Positions 1 to 7,410 of a stretch of DNA of 64,000 nt are shown here, piece by piece. Below the pieces are notes generated by a model. That model searched no databases. It saw only the letters and a list, made by a program, of their open reading frames with translations, and was not told the DNA's origin. How positions within the stretch are numbered: position 1 is the stretch's first letter; the number at the start of each line of letters is the position of its first letter. A program made the translations under genes and the position numbers. Where the stretch lies: positions 1 through 64,000 of the forward strand of contig CAVSCI010000025.1 of NCBI GenBank assembly GCA_963726365.1, read 5' to 3'. The stretch comes from JAABQG01 sp963726365 (GTDB taxonomy: Bacteria > Pseudomonadota > Gammaproteobacteria > Burkholderiales > Burkholderiaceae_C).

Positions 1-1
1 G

Positions 2-310
2 GCGCGTATTACAGCCATGTATGACACCGACGCAGTGCTATGGGGAACCACCGCGAAGACCGTCGCGCCCAACCCGGCCGCCATCGCCGAGTATTTCAAG
101 GATCCTGCAAGACGACCGAATGCAAGGGTCACGTTTGGCGAGGAATTCCTCCGTGTGTACGGCGACATTGCAGTCAGCACGGGCTACTACACCTTCTCAG
201 ATGTTAGCGATGGCAAGACAACATCGCGCCCTGCGCGCTACAGCATGGTGTTCCGTAACCGAGGCGGCAAGTGGCTCATCGTGGCTCACCATTCATCGGT
301 CGTGCCGTAA
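2..310 (+). CDS. SnoaL-like/DUF4440 family protein, 5' end outside window
   Basis: The reading frame is open from base 2, so the first ATG at 17 is probably internal and the true start lies upstream of the window. The visible part (about 102 residues) looks like the C-terminal two thirds of a SnoaL-like fold protein: small alpha-beta cone, with a DTDAVLWGT strand and a closing RNRGGKWLIVAHHSS strand typical of the DUF4440 / CaMKII-association-like group. Members are often secreted or cytosolic small-molecule binding proteins, and no catalytic role can be assigned here. It is the first of a run of unrelated small genes in an accessory-looking block. A GC hairpin follows the stop codon. Confidence 0.6.
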   Translation, partial: ARITAMYDTDAVLWGTTAKTVAPNPAAIAEYFKDPARRPNARVTFGEEFLRVYGDIAVSTGYYTFSDVSDGKTTSRPARYSMVFRNRGGKWLIVAHHSSVVP

Positions 311-342
311 TGGCCGTGGCTCAGCGCTTCGGGATTGTCATG

Positions 343-422
343 CGCCAGAAACGAAAAACCCGGCATTCAGTCCGGGTTGACCAATGAATGCAGGGAACAC
401 AATGCGTGAGGCGATCGCCCAA
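343..422 (+). repeat. 80-bp hairpin repeat, copy A of a pair
   Basis: This stretch matches 6038-6116 along its whole length with scattered substitutions. Shared blocks are AACCCGGC / GCCGGGTT-type hairpin arms, TGAAT-CAGGG and TGAGGC-ATCGCCCAA. In this copy the hairpin is AACCCGG (357-363) with CCGGGTT (372-378). Both copies point the same way and bracket the accessory small-gene block. Function unknown; terminator duplication, remnant of recombination sites, or a small REP-like element are possible. Confidence 0.6.
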
Positions 423-428
423 AAAAAG

Positions 429-451
429 ACCCCAGCGGGTTAGGCTGGGGT
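429..451 (-). terminator. Rho-independent terminator of the 581-1093 gene
   Basis: Perfect 8-bp stem ACCCCAGC (429-436) with GCTGGGGT (444-451) and a 7-nt loop. On the minus strand the hairpin is followed by an uninterrupted run of seven T (the A run at 421-427). It lies about 130 bp beyond the stop codon of the minus-strand gene ending at 581. Confidence 0.8.
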
Positions 452-580
452 GAGTCGCTAAGTTGGAGACAAACCTTATTAGCGCGGGTATTTCACCCAC
501 CTGAAGTGGGCCTGACCAACGATTCGTACTTATTGCGCCAAATCAAACGGTAACCGCCGACGTTAGTTTGAACAAGCTCA

Positions 581-1093
581 TTACTTCATCTTGTAGGTTC
601 CTGTCTGCCGGGCACAGCCAGTAACCACCCCAGGCTTGACCAACGGGAATCTGCCCAACATTTCGGTCGTGCCGATGCGGGTCATGCCCTCGTACTTGCC
701 GGTCCCCGTGATTCCCTCTTGTTTAGGCTTGCCCCCCTCGATTGAGTTGCGCACGACAAATTTGTCGCCATCTTTGTCGATGGCTTCGCAGAAGGACGAA
801 TTGTCGCCTTTGCCCTCAATCATGCTGTAAAGGCCAACACAGCGTGCGACCGTCATGTCGAACATGCCGCCGGTTGGAGTGGTTCGATTAGTGACAACGA
901 ACTCATAGTTGCCGAATGCGTGGGTTTTCGAAAACGGTATGTCCTTACTGGTGCCCGACCAGCAACTGATGTAGTCGTAGCTGCCTTCCTTGGGTAAGTT
1001 CTGCGAAAGGGCGACACCCATCGTCAGCGTGATTGCGACCGCAACAGTGCACCGAAGGGCGACGAGGGGCTTATTGGTAGATCGATCGGTCAT
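581..1093 (-). CDS. Small exported protein of unknown function
   Basis: A 170-residue protein. I chose the ATG at 1093 because it is preceded by a clear GGAGG ribosome binding site five bases upstream; a longer frame to 1153 has no such signal. Residues about 9-31 are a hydrophobic signal segment ending near ALSQN, so export to the periplasm is likely. The rest is polar with four cysteines (ISCW, VARCVG, SSFCEA, TGCAR) that could form disulfides, and it ends in a GRFPLVKPG...CARQTGTYKMK tail. I do not recognise the family. It is transcribed alone and has its own strong terminator. Confidence 0.65.
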   Translation of the reverse strand: MTDRSTNKPLVALRCTVAVAITLTMGVALSQNLPKEGSYDYISCWSGTSKDIPFSKTHAFGNYEFVVTNRTTPTGGMFDMTVARCVGLYSMIEGKGDNSSFCEAIDKDGDKFVVRNSIEGGKPKQEGITGTGKYEGMTRIGTTEMLGRFPLVKPGVVTGCARQTGTYKMK

Positions 1094-1406
1094 GATTTCC
1101 TCCAAATAAAACGTACTCCCTTTAGTCACGCTGAACCTAAAAGGGACGCTCATGTTTGATCTATGGCAACCAATAGTAAATTTGTGGCAAGTGTTTCTGC
1201 TGACGCCAAGAAGCGGTTGCTCTCCAACGTATGGTGCAACCCAGTGCCGCCACCATCAAGAACTTCACCGGGGCCATCAAGGCGGGCAACCTGTTGCTGG
1301 TCGGGTCGTGCTCGGAATGTCGTGGGGATGTGGCGAGGGATGTTGAGGTGGGGTGACCGACACGGCCAGCGACGCTGAAGCCGTGTCGTCACATCGATGA
1401 GAACGA
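1094..1406. other. Gap with a possible gene remnant
   Basis: No convincing intact gene. A short plus-strand frame at 1231-1356 reads MVQPSAATIKN... and ends in a Cys-containing LLVGSCSECRGDVARDVEVG segment that resembles a zinc-binding C-terminus of a longer protein. The frame upstream of it (from 1163) is shifted. This may be a fragment of a lost gene, but I cannot name the parent. Confidence 0.3.
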
Positions 1407-1676
1407 CTAGGCTTCCTTGACGAACCAGATTTGCGGGACGCTTGCTACCCCCGCGCCTTTCATGACTTCCTTGAGCCGTGCTGAGCCTGCGAATGCTCTG
1501 GCTTTGGTGAGGTTCGCGAAGTCGTGGTACGCGGTGATGTCATTGGGATCGTCAGCGGACCGATAGACGGCCGCACCGATCACCCCCATTGTCCCGCGTT
1601 CAGCGTCGAAGCCGTTATAGGCTTTCCTCCATACGCGGTAGTCCTTCACTTTATGTCGAACAAACATTCGCACCAT
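1407..1676 (-). CDS. Antibiotic-biosynthesis-monooxygenase-like (ABM) small protein
   Basis: An 89-residue protein with the pattern of dimeric alpha-beta barrel proteins: MFVRHKVKDYRVWRKAYNGF at the N-terminus, a central AAVYRSADDPNDITAYHDF strand pair, and a C-terminal helix AFAGSARLKEVMKGAGV. The family contains small oxygenases, heme-degrading proteins and proteins without a known reaction, so no substrate is proposed. The ATG at 1676 is preceded by GGAG nine bases upstream. It stands alone between non-coding stretches in the accessory block. Confidence 0.7.
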   Translation of the reverse strand: MVRMFVRHKVKDYRVWRKAYNGFDAERGTMGVIGAAVYRSADDPNDITAYHDFANLTKARAFAGSARLKEVMKGAGVASVPQIWFVKEA

Positions 1677-2090
1677 GATTCATTTCTCCATTTGAAGTTG
1701 GAATTACCTTGCGACCGCCGACTCTGAGATCCAGAGCCGCGTTGAAGTTTAGCCACTATCGATTCCGGCGGTGCGGAAGTTTCTTTTTGGATTGATTTTC
1801 AAGCTGTAGACCAGCGGCGCTTACGCTCCAATACGACGCCGAAACCAGACAGAACAGTCGAACTCCCGGGCCACCCGCGAAACGCCGCCATGGGGCCAGA
1901 TCGGTGAAGTTCGGTACCCAGCCCCGCCATTGCCTTGATCCACATAGAGAAAACGTATGGCGATGCAACCGGGCGGCTAGGTGGGGTTCGGGAACAGGTT
2001 CGGTAACGCCAGCACCAGACCCGGCACAGAGGGCAAAACTCGTTACGTTTCTTCGACTTACGGACACCCGAAACCCGACCGCGCCTTGTC
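1677..2090. other. Non-coding stretch, nothing recognised
   Basis: Only short overlapping frames without ribosome binding sites or recognisable domains. It ends abruptly where the tRNA-Phe-like 3' fragment begins at about 2091; the sequence just before that point does not continue the tRNA. Confidence 0.5.
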
Positions 2091-2255
2091 TTGAAAATCC
2101 GCGTGTCGGTGGTTCGATTCCGCCCCGGCCACCAGATCCCTCAGGGGTGCAAAAAGATCAGATCTAACCAGGCTGGCTTTTTTTACGTCTACAGCGGTCC
2201 AGGGGCCTGTTACGAACGCCTTTAGTTCGGTTGGGTTCGGTGACAGAGCTTGTAC
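2091..2255 (+). repeat. tRNA-Phe 3'-half + downstream repeat, copy 1
   Basis: From 2091 to 2134 the sequence reads as the 3' part of a tRNA-Phe gene: the anticodon loop with GAA followed by TCCGC, the variable loop, a T arm GGTGG-TTCGATT-CCGCC, the acceptor 3' strand and ACCA. The anticodon 5' arm, D arm and 5' acceptor are absent, and one acceptor base is missing compared with copy 2, so it is not a functional tRNA. After the CCA it continues through a decayed terminator and a TTCGGTTGGGTTCGGTG segment shared with copies 2 and 3. Same orientation as the other copies. Confidence 0.75.
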
Positions 2256-2546
2256 GCCAGCCAGCAAACCTGCGTTCTGGCGGGCTTTGGCTCGCTCGGG
2301 TTGTTTGCCGGATGCATGCTTTGGATTGAAACCCGACTGTGGCTTGTTGGAAATTCTCGCTCCAAAGCAGACATTGGCATTTATTCAACTAGCCTCCACG
2401 AAACCCGGGGCGATTCAGCCTCGGGCTTTAGCCTGGACGCATATTTTCAATCTCGTACAGCGAGAACGACATTGCAAAATTATGGCCCTTTTCCCGATAA
2501 CTTTACCAGCTCGCCTTGTTATGCGATTTGAATGCAAAAAACCAAG
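2256..2546. other. Non-coding stretch between repeat copy 1 and the W-repeat protein gene
   Basis: Contains only short frames (for example 2250-2531, plus strand) without a ribosome binding site or a recognisable domain. Base composition drops towards AT near the 3' end of the neighbouring minus-strand gene. Confidence 0.45.
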
Positions 2547-3848
2547 CTAAGGCAAAGCGTTACTGTAGCGTTTTACAATTAAACGGTTAACAGGCGTATA
2601 GGATCCGTCAAAAGCAGGCTTGTAATTTGTTTCTCCCCAAGCCACAATCGGACGCCCGTTCGGAGTCAAACTGAGATCGAAAGATATCTGTGGGTAACAG
2701 GATGGAAGATTGCAGGATGCAGTAGTCACTGCCTCGCCTGCTTGTTTCCATGTTTTTCCGGTCCAGTACTTGACGATGACATTCAGAGTTAAGCCCTCGT
2801 CCGGGGACTCAATGTAAGCGATCACAGGTTTTCCGGAAGGGGTAAAACTCAGTCTGATATTCCCATCTGCAATGCCTTTACCTGGACTTGGAAACGCTTG
2901 CCAACTCCCTTGGCGCCAGCGCATCACGCGCAACTCATCAGTAATTATGTCACCCGTAACTGGATCACGATTAACATGGCGAAATGCCAGATAGGGCGTG
3001 TTTTCGTAGACACCAATGACGGAATTCTCAGCGCCCGGCATATCAGCCCCGAGTTGTTTCCAAACAGGATTGTTCCATCGCCAGACTTGTGTCGTTGTAA
3101 CCCTGCTTATCCCTGCACCGCTCGTATCAGTCGTAGCCAGATAAGGACGATCACTGGCATTGATATCGACGTAAGTCGAGACAGATCGCCCAGCTGCAAC
3201 CGCTCCTTCGCCCAAACCCTTCCAGCTTTTTTGACCTTCATTCCACCGTGCGGCGAACACGGCCCAGCTCTTGGCCCCCACTAGAGCGACCCACGTTACT
3301 AACGGGTTGCTGGAGCTGTCTAAAGCAATTCCGCCGCACGCGTCCACCACATGCCGACCAACACCGGAGTTATAGCCAGCTTCGACAGCGATATCGCCAC
3401 CGATCTGACGCCAGGCTCTATCGCTCCAGCGGAAAACATTAGGTGAACCGATGCCAGCAGCATATTTCCCCGAGCTGCACAAATAGACACGCTTGTCCGC
3501 ATCAATCCCAATCGAAGGACCCGAAGTGCCTAAGATATTGGGTCCGAAGCCTTCCCATGTATCTGTGTCTCCGTGCCAACGCAAGACGGACGTTGTTCCG
3601 CTTATGTAGTTGTCGAAACCTAAGATCGGGTTTGCGCGAGGATCTGCGGCTAACGAAGGTCGAACTAATCCGCCGGTCTCGGGAATAAGACTTCCGTTCA
3701 GCGGCACCCATTCTTGCGCCAGCGCCGTCGAAGATCCAATAACAGCGCACAGCAGCAAGCTGTTGAAAACTATTTGATTAGATCTAATTATTTGTTTTCT
3801 AACATTTGGAAAAATGACATATTTATCCACATCGGAAGTGACTCTCAT
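2547..3848 (-). CDS. Exported W-repeat (beta-propeller-like) protein
   Basis: A 433-residue protein. The ATG at 3848 has GAGGAG eight to nine bases upstream. Residues about 29-45 form a signal-like hydrophobic segment ending in TALAQ, so the protein is probably exported. The remainder repeats a motif of a strand ending R-W, a short turn, then W-x-x-[LIF]-G, for example VLRWHGDTDTWEGFG, VFRWSDRAWRQIGG, VWRWNNPVWKQLGAD and VKYWTGKTWKQAGE, about six or seven times. This suggests a closed beta-propeller or related sheet repeat. No catalytic motif is visible. It is more AT-rich than the genes from 6259 onwards and lies alone between tRNA-end repeats 1 and 2, which suggests horizontal gain. Confidence 0.65.
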   Translation of the reverse strand: MRVTSDVDKYVIFPNVRKQIIRSNQIVFNSLLLCAVIGSSTALAQEWVPLNGSLIPETGGLVRPSLAADPRANPILGFDNYISGTTSVLRWHGDTDTWEGFGPNILGTSGPSIGIDADKRVYLCSSGKYAAGIGSPNVFRWSDRAWRQIGGDIAVEAGYNSGVGRHVVDACGGIALDSSSNPLVTWVALVGAKSWAVFAARWNEGQKSWKGLGEGAVAAGRSVSTYVDINASDRPYLATTDTSGAGISRVTTTQVWRWNNPVWKQLGADMPGAENSVIGVYENTPYLAFRHVNRDPVTGDIITDELRVMRWRQGSWQAFPSPGKGIADGNIRLSFTPSGKPVIAYIESPDEGLTLNVIVKYWTGKTWKQAGEAVTTASCNLPSCYPQISFDLSLTPNGRPIVAWGETNYKPAFDGSYTPVNRLIVKRYSNALP

Positions 3849-4148
3849 ACCTAGGTGCTCCTCAAGAAATAAAATACACTAGGCGTATATATCTTTAACT
3901 AACAGACAAAGGCCACTAGAACAAAATGATAAGAAATTTCTTTCAAAGGGTTGCGTCTGCGGCGCTTGAATCATCCCCCCACCGACCATAAAGTCGCTGT
4001 TCACTCTATTCCGGAATAGTCCTGCAAACTTTGATTCAAATCAGTATTGGCAGCAATCGCGCTGCGGGCGCTGCTGGTGCCTCGACGGCCCAAGCTGGAA
4101 TAGCAGGCCACCGAAGCCGCAGATGCCTGCTAATGCGACGGCCGAGAC
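3849..4148. other. AT-rich upstream region of the W-repeat protein gene
   Basis: No gene. It should hold the promoter of the minus-strand gene starting at 3848. A perfect 14-bp palindrome CTATTCCGGAATAG lies at 4006-4019, and an extra mini-match to the tRNA acceptor end (AGGCCACC) occurs near 4105. No experimentally known operator is recognised. Confidence 0.4.
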
Positions 4149-4289
4149 GGTTCGCTTCCGCCCCAGGCCACCAGATCCCTCAGGGGTGCAAAAAAGACCA
4201 GCTCTAACCCGGCTGGTTTTTTTACGTCCATTGCAGCTACAGGGGACCGTCAGGAGCGCCTTCAGTTCGGTTGGGTTCGGTGGCAGAGT
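4149..4289 (+). repeat. tRNA-Phe 3'-end + downstream repeat, copy 2
   Basis: Begins in the T loop (GGTTCG-TTCCGCC), continues through the acceptor strand CCAGGCC and ACCA, then GATCCCTCAGGGGTGC, a terminator hairpin and the TTCAGTTCGGTTGGGTTCGG block. It is nearly identical to copy 3 and somewhat diverged from copy 1. The sequence left of about 4149 does not continue the tRNA. Confidence 0.8.
4197..4223 (+). terminator. Terminator inside repeat copy 2
   Basis: Stem ACCAGC (4197-4202) with GCTGGT (4212-4217), followed by a T run to 4223. Its position a short distance after a tRNA CCA end suggests that it originally terminated the tRNA-Phe transcript. Confidence 0.8.
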
Positions 4290-4420
4290 CCTGCCGGTTG
4301 CCAGCGCCGAGGCGTTTGTAACGCCAGCTTTACATCTCAGAGGTTGAGGTATAGGCTGAAACGCTCGGCAAACAAGCCAGATTCTTCGTCGTCGGCTTTC
4401 TCACCCAAAAGGAGTTTCCC

Positions 4421-4861
4421 ATGGCCAGAATGTTCCAACTCGTGTTTTCGTCATGTTCCCTCGTCGCCACCACACTGGCATTTGGTCAGACACCTTCTGT
4501 CATGCGTGACTTGGATGCCCTTCGTCCAGTTACCCTAAGCAAGGACGACCTGACCAAGCTGTTGCCCGATGCAAATATGAGCAGGCTGAACGCTAAGGGC
4601 GATACCCAACGCTGGAAAAACGACTCAAGCGGAAAGTTCGTCATCTCATCTGATAACCGCAACATCGGCGGGCGGAGTTCATCAACGCAGGGCAAGTGGA
4701 ACATTTCGGACGATGGTCGGTACTGTGTCCTGATTGAATGGAATAGTGTCCCTGCAGAGGAGTGGTGCCGCTATATCTTGAAGGCAGGGGATGCGTACTA
4801 CGCTACAAAATCCGACAAATCCGGGACTGAGCGAGTATTCCTGCTGGGAATCTCGAAGTAG
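4421..4861 (+). CDS. DUF995-like exported protein
   Basis: A 146-residue protein with a start at 4421 preceded by AAAAGGAG seven bases upstream. Residues 1-22 are a signal peptide ending near LAFGQ. The mature part has the layout I associate with DUF995-like small secreted proteins: a conserved GKWNISDDGRYCVLIEW segment, then EEWCRYILKAGDAYYAT and a short C-terminal strand. The two cysteines in YCVLIEW and EWCRY probably pair. Function is unknown. It is the only gene between tRNA-end repeats 2 and 3, and the terminator of copy 3 follows its stop codon directly. Confidence 0.7.
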   Translation: MARMFQLVFSSCSLVATTLAFGQTPSVMRDLDALRPVTLSKDDLTKLLPDANMSRLNAKGDTQRWKNDSSGKFVISSDNRNIGGRSSSTQGKWNISDDGRYCVLIEWNSVPAEEWCRYILKAGDAYYATKSDKSGTERVFLLGISK

Positions 4862-4866
4862 GTTGC

Positions 4867-5003
4867 GCCCGCCCCAGGCCACCAGATCCCTTAGGGGTGC
4901 AAGAAGACCAGCTCTAGCCCGGCTGGTTTTTTTACGTCCATAGCAGTCCAGGGGGCCGTCAGGAGCGCCTTCAGTTCGGTTGGGTTCGGTGGCGGGCTTG
5001 TAC
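4867..5003 (+). repeat. tRNA-Phe 3'-end + downstream repeat, copy 3
   Basis: Homology begins at CCGCCCCAGGCCACCA, only seven bases after the stop codon of the preceding gene, and continues with the same downstream segment as copy 2 to the TTCGGTTGGGTTCGGTGGC block and GGCTTGTAC, the last shared with copy 1. Left-hand homology is shorter than in copies 1 and 2. Confidence 0.8.
4907..4933 (+). terminator. Terminator inside repeat copy 3
   Basis: Stem ACCAGC (4907-4912) with GCTGGT (4922-4927), then a run of seven T. It now serves as terminator of the DUF995-like gene ending at 4861. Confidence 0.8.
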
Positions 5004-5114
5004 TACACGCTCTGGCCTTTACGTACCACCTTCTTGGCATGGCCGACTGGCATCACTAACTTTGCGGTGGTACGGGCGATGGGGGCAGGTCAATCAACCC
5101 GGAGAATGATGAAC

Positions 5115-5426
5115 ATGAGAATCAATCTGGTTACCCCGTTCGCCGAGAAAGACGCGGTGAAGGTTCTTGGAGCCCGATGGGACGCTGCCCAAAAGGTTTG
5201 GTACATCAAGGACGTCGCAGATCTCACGCCGTTCTTGCGATGGATTCCAAACACGGAAGTGGCCACGGAAAGTTCAGTAACCGGGACTGCCCTGGTAAAG
5301 ACGCACCCCCCAAAGCCTCAACCTCAAAAGTCCCACGGCGTCAGTACCAAGCCCACTATTGAAGTGCCGCACTGTGGATGCAATGTGCTGCCTTGGGAAG
5401 ATTGCGAGCACACATCAAATTCGTGA
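5115..5426 (+). CDS. DUF5710 domain protein
   Basis: About 103 residues. The N-terminal part (MRINLVTPFAEKDAVKVLGA, then RWDAAQKVWYI and PFLRWIP) is a clear DUF5710 domain, a short module often found attached to plasmid or phage DNA-processing proteins. A proline and threonine rich linker leads to a Cys-containing tail PHCGCNVLPWEDCEHT that may bind a metal. Three ATGs lie together at 5106, 5109 and 5115; 5115 gives the best spacing to GGAG at 5101. It is the only gene between tRNA-end repeats 3 and 4. A DNA- or RNA-related role is inferred only from the domain's usual company. Confidence 0.7.
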   Translation: MRINLVTPFAEKDAVKVLGARWDAAQKVWYIKDVADLTPFLRWIPNTEVATESSVTGTALVKTHPPKPQPQKSHGVSTKPTIEVPHCGCNVLPWEDCEHTSNS

Positions 5427-5439
5427 CCTCAGTGATCAG

Positions 5440-5480
5440 CCCTAGGCCACCAGATCGTTCAGGGGTTCAAAAAGACCAGC
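5440..5480 (+). repeat. tRNA-Phe 3'-end repeat, copy 4 (short)
   Basis: A 40-bp match: CCCTAGGCCACCAGATC, then TTCAGGGGT-CAAAAAGACCAGC. The remaining downstream part of the repeat is missing and the ecotin gene's 3' end follows at once. Its orientation is the same as that of copies 1-3. Confidence 0.65.
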
Positions 5481-5493
5481 CCAGCTTCAGGGA

Positions 5494-5970
5494 TCAGCCT
5501 TTTTTGAACGCTTTGGCCTGTGGCGCCGCACTCCATATCCGATAGCGGACTTCGACACCTTCGGGCGCATACATCACTACAGGCAGACGGCTGTTGTAAC
5601 GGATGAGGTAAGGTTCGCCGCCCATCGCGATGAACCGGTTCACCTTTGGCGCCTTCGGGTCAACGGCCATCAAAGTGCCCGCCATTGGGCCAAGCGTATT
5701 CACGACATAGCGGGTAAAGCCCCAGCCCTCGATGTTCTCCGCTTCGATCTTCCCGCCAAAAAAGTATTGATTCCCCGCATCGACCTGAACCGTCTTGCCG
5801 GCGATCAGCTCCACTTTGAAAGAAGCTTCGTTCGTCTGCTTCGGTAGTTCAAGCACATGGCGAACCATGCCCGGCTCGGCTGGTGGAAACGCTTTCATGT
5901 TGTCTGCGGCCCGGACAGATGACACAGCCGTGAGCAACGAGAGAACTGCGATTGAATAGACAGCTTTCAT
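5494..5970 (-). CDS. eco: Ecotin, periplasmic serine protease inhibitor
   Basis: A 158-residue protein. The ATG at 5970 has GAGGGA just upstream, and the long N-terminal extension of the open frame is not needed. Residues 1-21 are a signal peptide ending SSVRA. The mature chain follows the ecotin pattern: FPPAEPGMVRHVLELP, FKVELIAGKTVQVD, the reactive loop GTLMAVDPK with Met at the expected P1 position, and the C-terminal YLIRYNSRLPVVMYAPEGVE and VRYRIWSA. Ecotin dimers inhibit trypsin-like proteases in the periplasm. The two cysteines that form the loop disulfide in E. coli ecotin are absent here. Located in the accessory block next to repeat copy 4. Confidence 0.92.
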   Translation of the reverse strand: MKAVYSIAVLSLLTAVSSVRAADNMKAFPPAEPGMVRHVLELPKQTNEASFKVELIAGKTVQVDAGNQYFFGGKIEAENIEGWGFTRYVVNTLGPMAGTLMAVDPKAPKVNRFIAMGGEPYLIRYNSRLPVVMYAPEGVEVRYRIWSAAPQAKAFKKG

Positions 5971-6037
5971 ACTTCCCTCACTTGATTTCACGAGCAGACT
6001 GTAAGCCCTGTCTTCTCCGGAAAAGCATAACGGCGAC

Positions 6038-6116
6038 GACAGAAACCAGAAACCCGGCACGGTGGCCGGGTTGGTCCCTGAATACAGGGCATGCAGTGCA
6101 TGAGGCAATCGCCCAA
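6038..6116 (+). repeat. 80-bp hairpin repeat, copy B of a pair
   Basis: Matches 343-422. The hairpin here is AACCCGGC (6051-6058) with GCCGGGTT (6065-6072), followed by a second small stem CCCTG-AATA-CAGGG (6076-6089). It lies about 70 bp upstream of the ecotin start and marks the right edge of the accessory block. Confidence 0.6.
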
Positions 6117-6258
6117 TGCGAATATGCGCTTTTTGCCGACCGTTGATTTGCGCTGGATCAAAGAGGTGATCCGGGGTCCTGGAGTGGGGCCATCGGATCG
6201 CGCACAGCAACTTCATCTGTGCGATCCGGGTTGGGCGTGCACCAGCGTGAAAAGCGGT

Positions 6259-7410
6259 TTATTTGTCCACCTCTATCCGGCTCACCATCAATACGCTGCC
6301 CGTCACGACGCCTCTGAGTTTGACCTGGACGCCCACCTTGAGATCGGCCGCAGTGCCTTTGGTGAATAGTGCCAAAGTGGCATCGCAGCGCTGCCCTCGA
6401 ACCACGAAGTTCGAGAGGTCCGTGTACGCTTCAATCGGGGCCTCGATCTCAATCTCCTGCGCGCTGGCTGAGTCCTCGATCTCCACTTTGGTCGCCCTGA
6501 GCACGCGGTTCTGCCAGATGCCCTCGGCCTCCAGTCGCGCGCCCACAGTGATCTTGGCACCTGCGGGGCTGAAAGCGGCATTGGTGGCGTCCACTTCCAC
6601 CGTTCCCATCGTGAACCGTGTGGTCGAAAGCACCGCCGTGACCAACCCTTCAATCTCGGCTTCGCCTTGTTGAGGTGGACCCCCATTGGCAACCAACACC
6701 TTGACGCTGGTGACTTCCAAACTGGTTCCAGCTGAAGAAAGCGTCCCCTGAACCCTTGCCAAATCGCCAATGGTCAGCCCGGCGACGGCCGTCCCGGTGA
6801 TCCGCAGCCCGTTGACGAAGCGCTGGGATCCAGACGACGTGACGAGGCCGGTGCTGACGATGGATGTCGCGTTTACGACCGCCACGCGGGTCGCGGTCCA
6901 GCGACTGCCATCCGCTGCGGCCTGGAGCCCCCACACCCTGACCGTCAATCCCGGTGTCAGTGCCGCCGCACCTGCAATGCCATCAAACACCGTGCCGCTG
7001 TCGGTTTGCAGGGTCATGCCGGCCAAAGTGAACTGGCCTGGCAGCGACGATGCAATCGGTCCTTGTGCGATGGACCAGACCTCAATGCTGTTGGCAATGG
7101 CCAGCGTTGCATCGGCACCGCGCAGCCCCTGAATGCCCGCGACCATGCCCAAGCGCAGGTCCGACGATTTGCCCGCCTGGCCATCAATTTGCACGGTGGC
7201 AGCGGTGTCGTCAAACTTGATGCCGTTGACCCGCACGCTGCCGAAACCCCAGATCGAGCCTTGGGCATAAATGCCTGTACCGCCCGTTCCGGGCAGGCTG
7301 GAAGTGGTTGTACTGCCACTGCCGCCGCCACAAGCACTCAGGGCCGATGCGGTCAGCACAAGCCAGCCACGCCGCGTCAGGCAAGCATTCGAACTACTTC
7401 CGGACTTCAT
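6259..7410 (-). CDS. DUF5666 repeat lipoprotein
   Basis: A 383-residue protein. The N-terminus carries a lipobox, LSAC at about residue 27, preceded by a hydrophobic stretch with an arginine pair (TRRGWLVL), so outer- or inner-membrane lipoprotein export is likely. After a Gly/Ser/Thr linker there are about four repeats of a small beta domain of DUF5666 type, each with a pattern such as ...GLVTAVLSTTRFTMGTVEVD... then ...VGARLEAEG...LRATKVEIED. Function is unknown. The ATG overlaps the stop codon of the DUF6502 gene (ATGA), so the two are translationally coupled; DUF6502 and DUF5666 genes are often neighbours in Betaproteobacteria. Confidence 0.85.
   Translation of the reverse strand: MKSGSSSNACLTRRGWLVLTASALSACGGGSGSTTTSSLPGTGGTGIYAQGSIWGFGSVRVNGIKFDDTAATVQIDGQAGKSSDLRLGMVAGIQGLRGADATLAIANSIEVWSIAQGPIASSLPGQFTLAGMTLQTDSGTVFDGIAGAAALTPGLTVRVWGLQAAADGSRWTATRVAVVNATSIVSTGLVTSSGSQRFVNGLRITGTAVAGLTIGDLARVQGTLSSAGTSLEVTSVKVLVANGGPPQQGEAEIEGLVTAVLSTTRFTMGTVEVDATNAAFSPAGAKITVGARLEAEGIWQNRVLRATKVEIEDSASAQEIEIEAPIEAYTDLSNFVVRGQRCDATLALFTKGTAADLKVGVQVKLRGVVTGSVLMVSRIEVDK

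Noticed and set aside
1163..1378. 71-residue plus-strand gene
   Set aside because: No ribosome binding site, and the better-looking sequence is in a different frame from 1231; treated as a possible remnant only.
2091..2134. Functional tRNA-Phe gene
   Set aside because: The 5' half (acceptor, D arm, anticodon 5' arm) is absent and the acceptor 3' strand lacks a base.
2091..5480. Integron cassette array with attC sites
   Set aside because: The repeats are tRNA 3' ends with a terminator, no attC-like core sites were evident and there is no integron integrase in the window.
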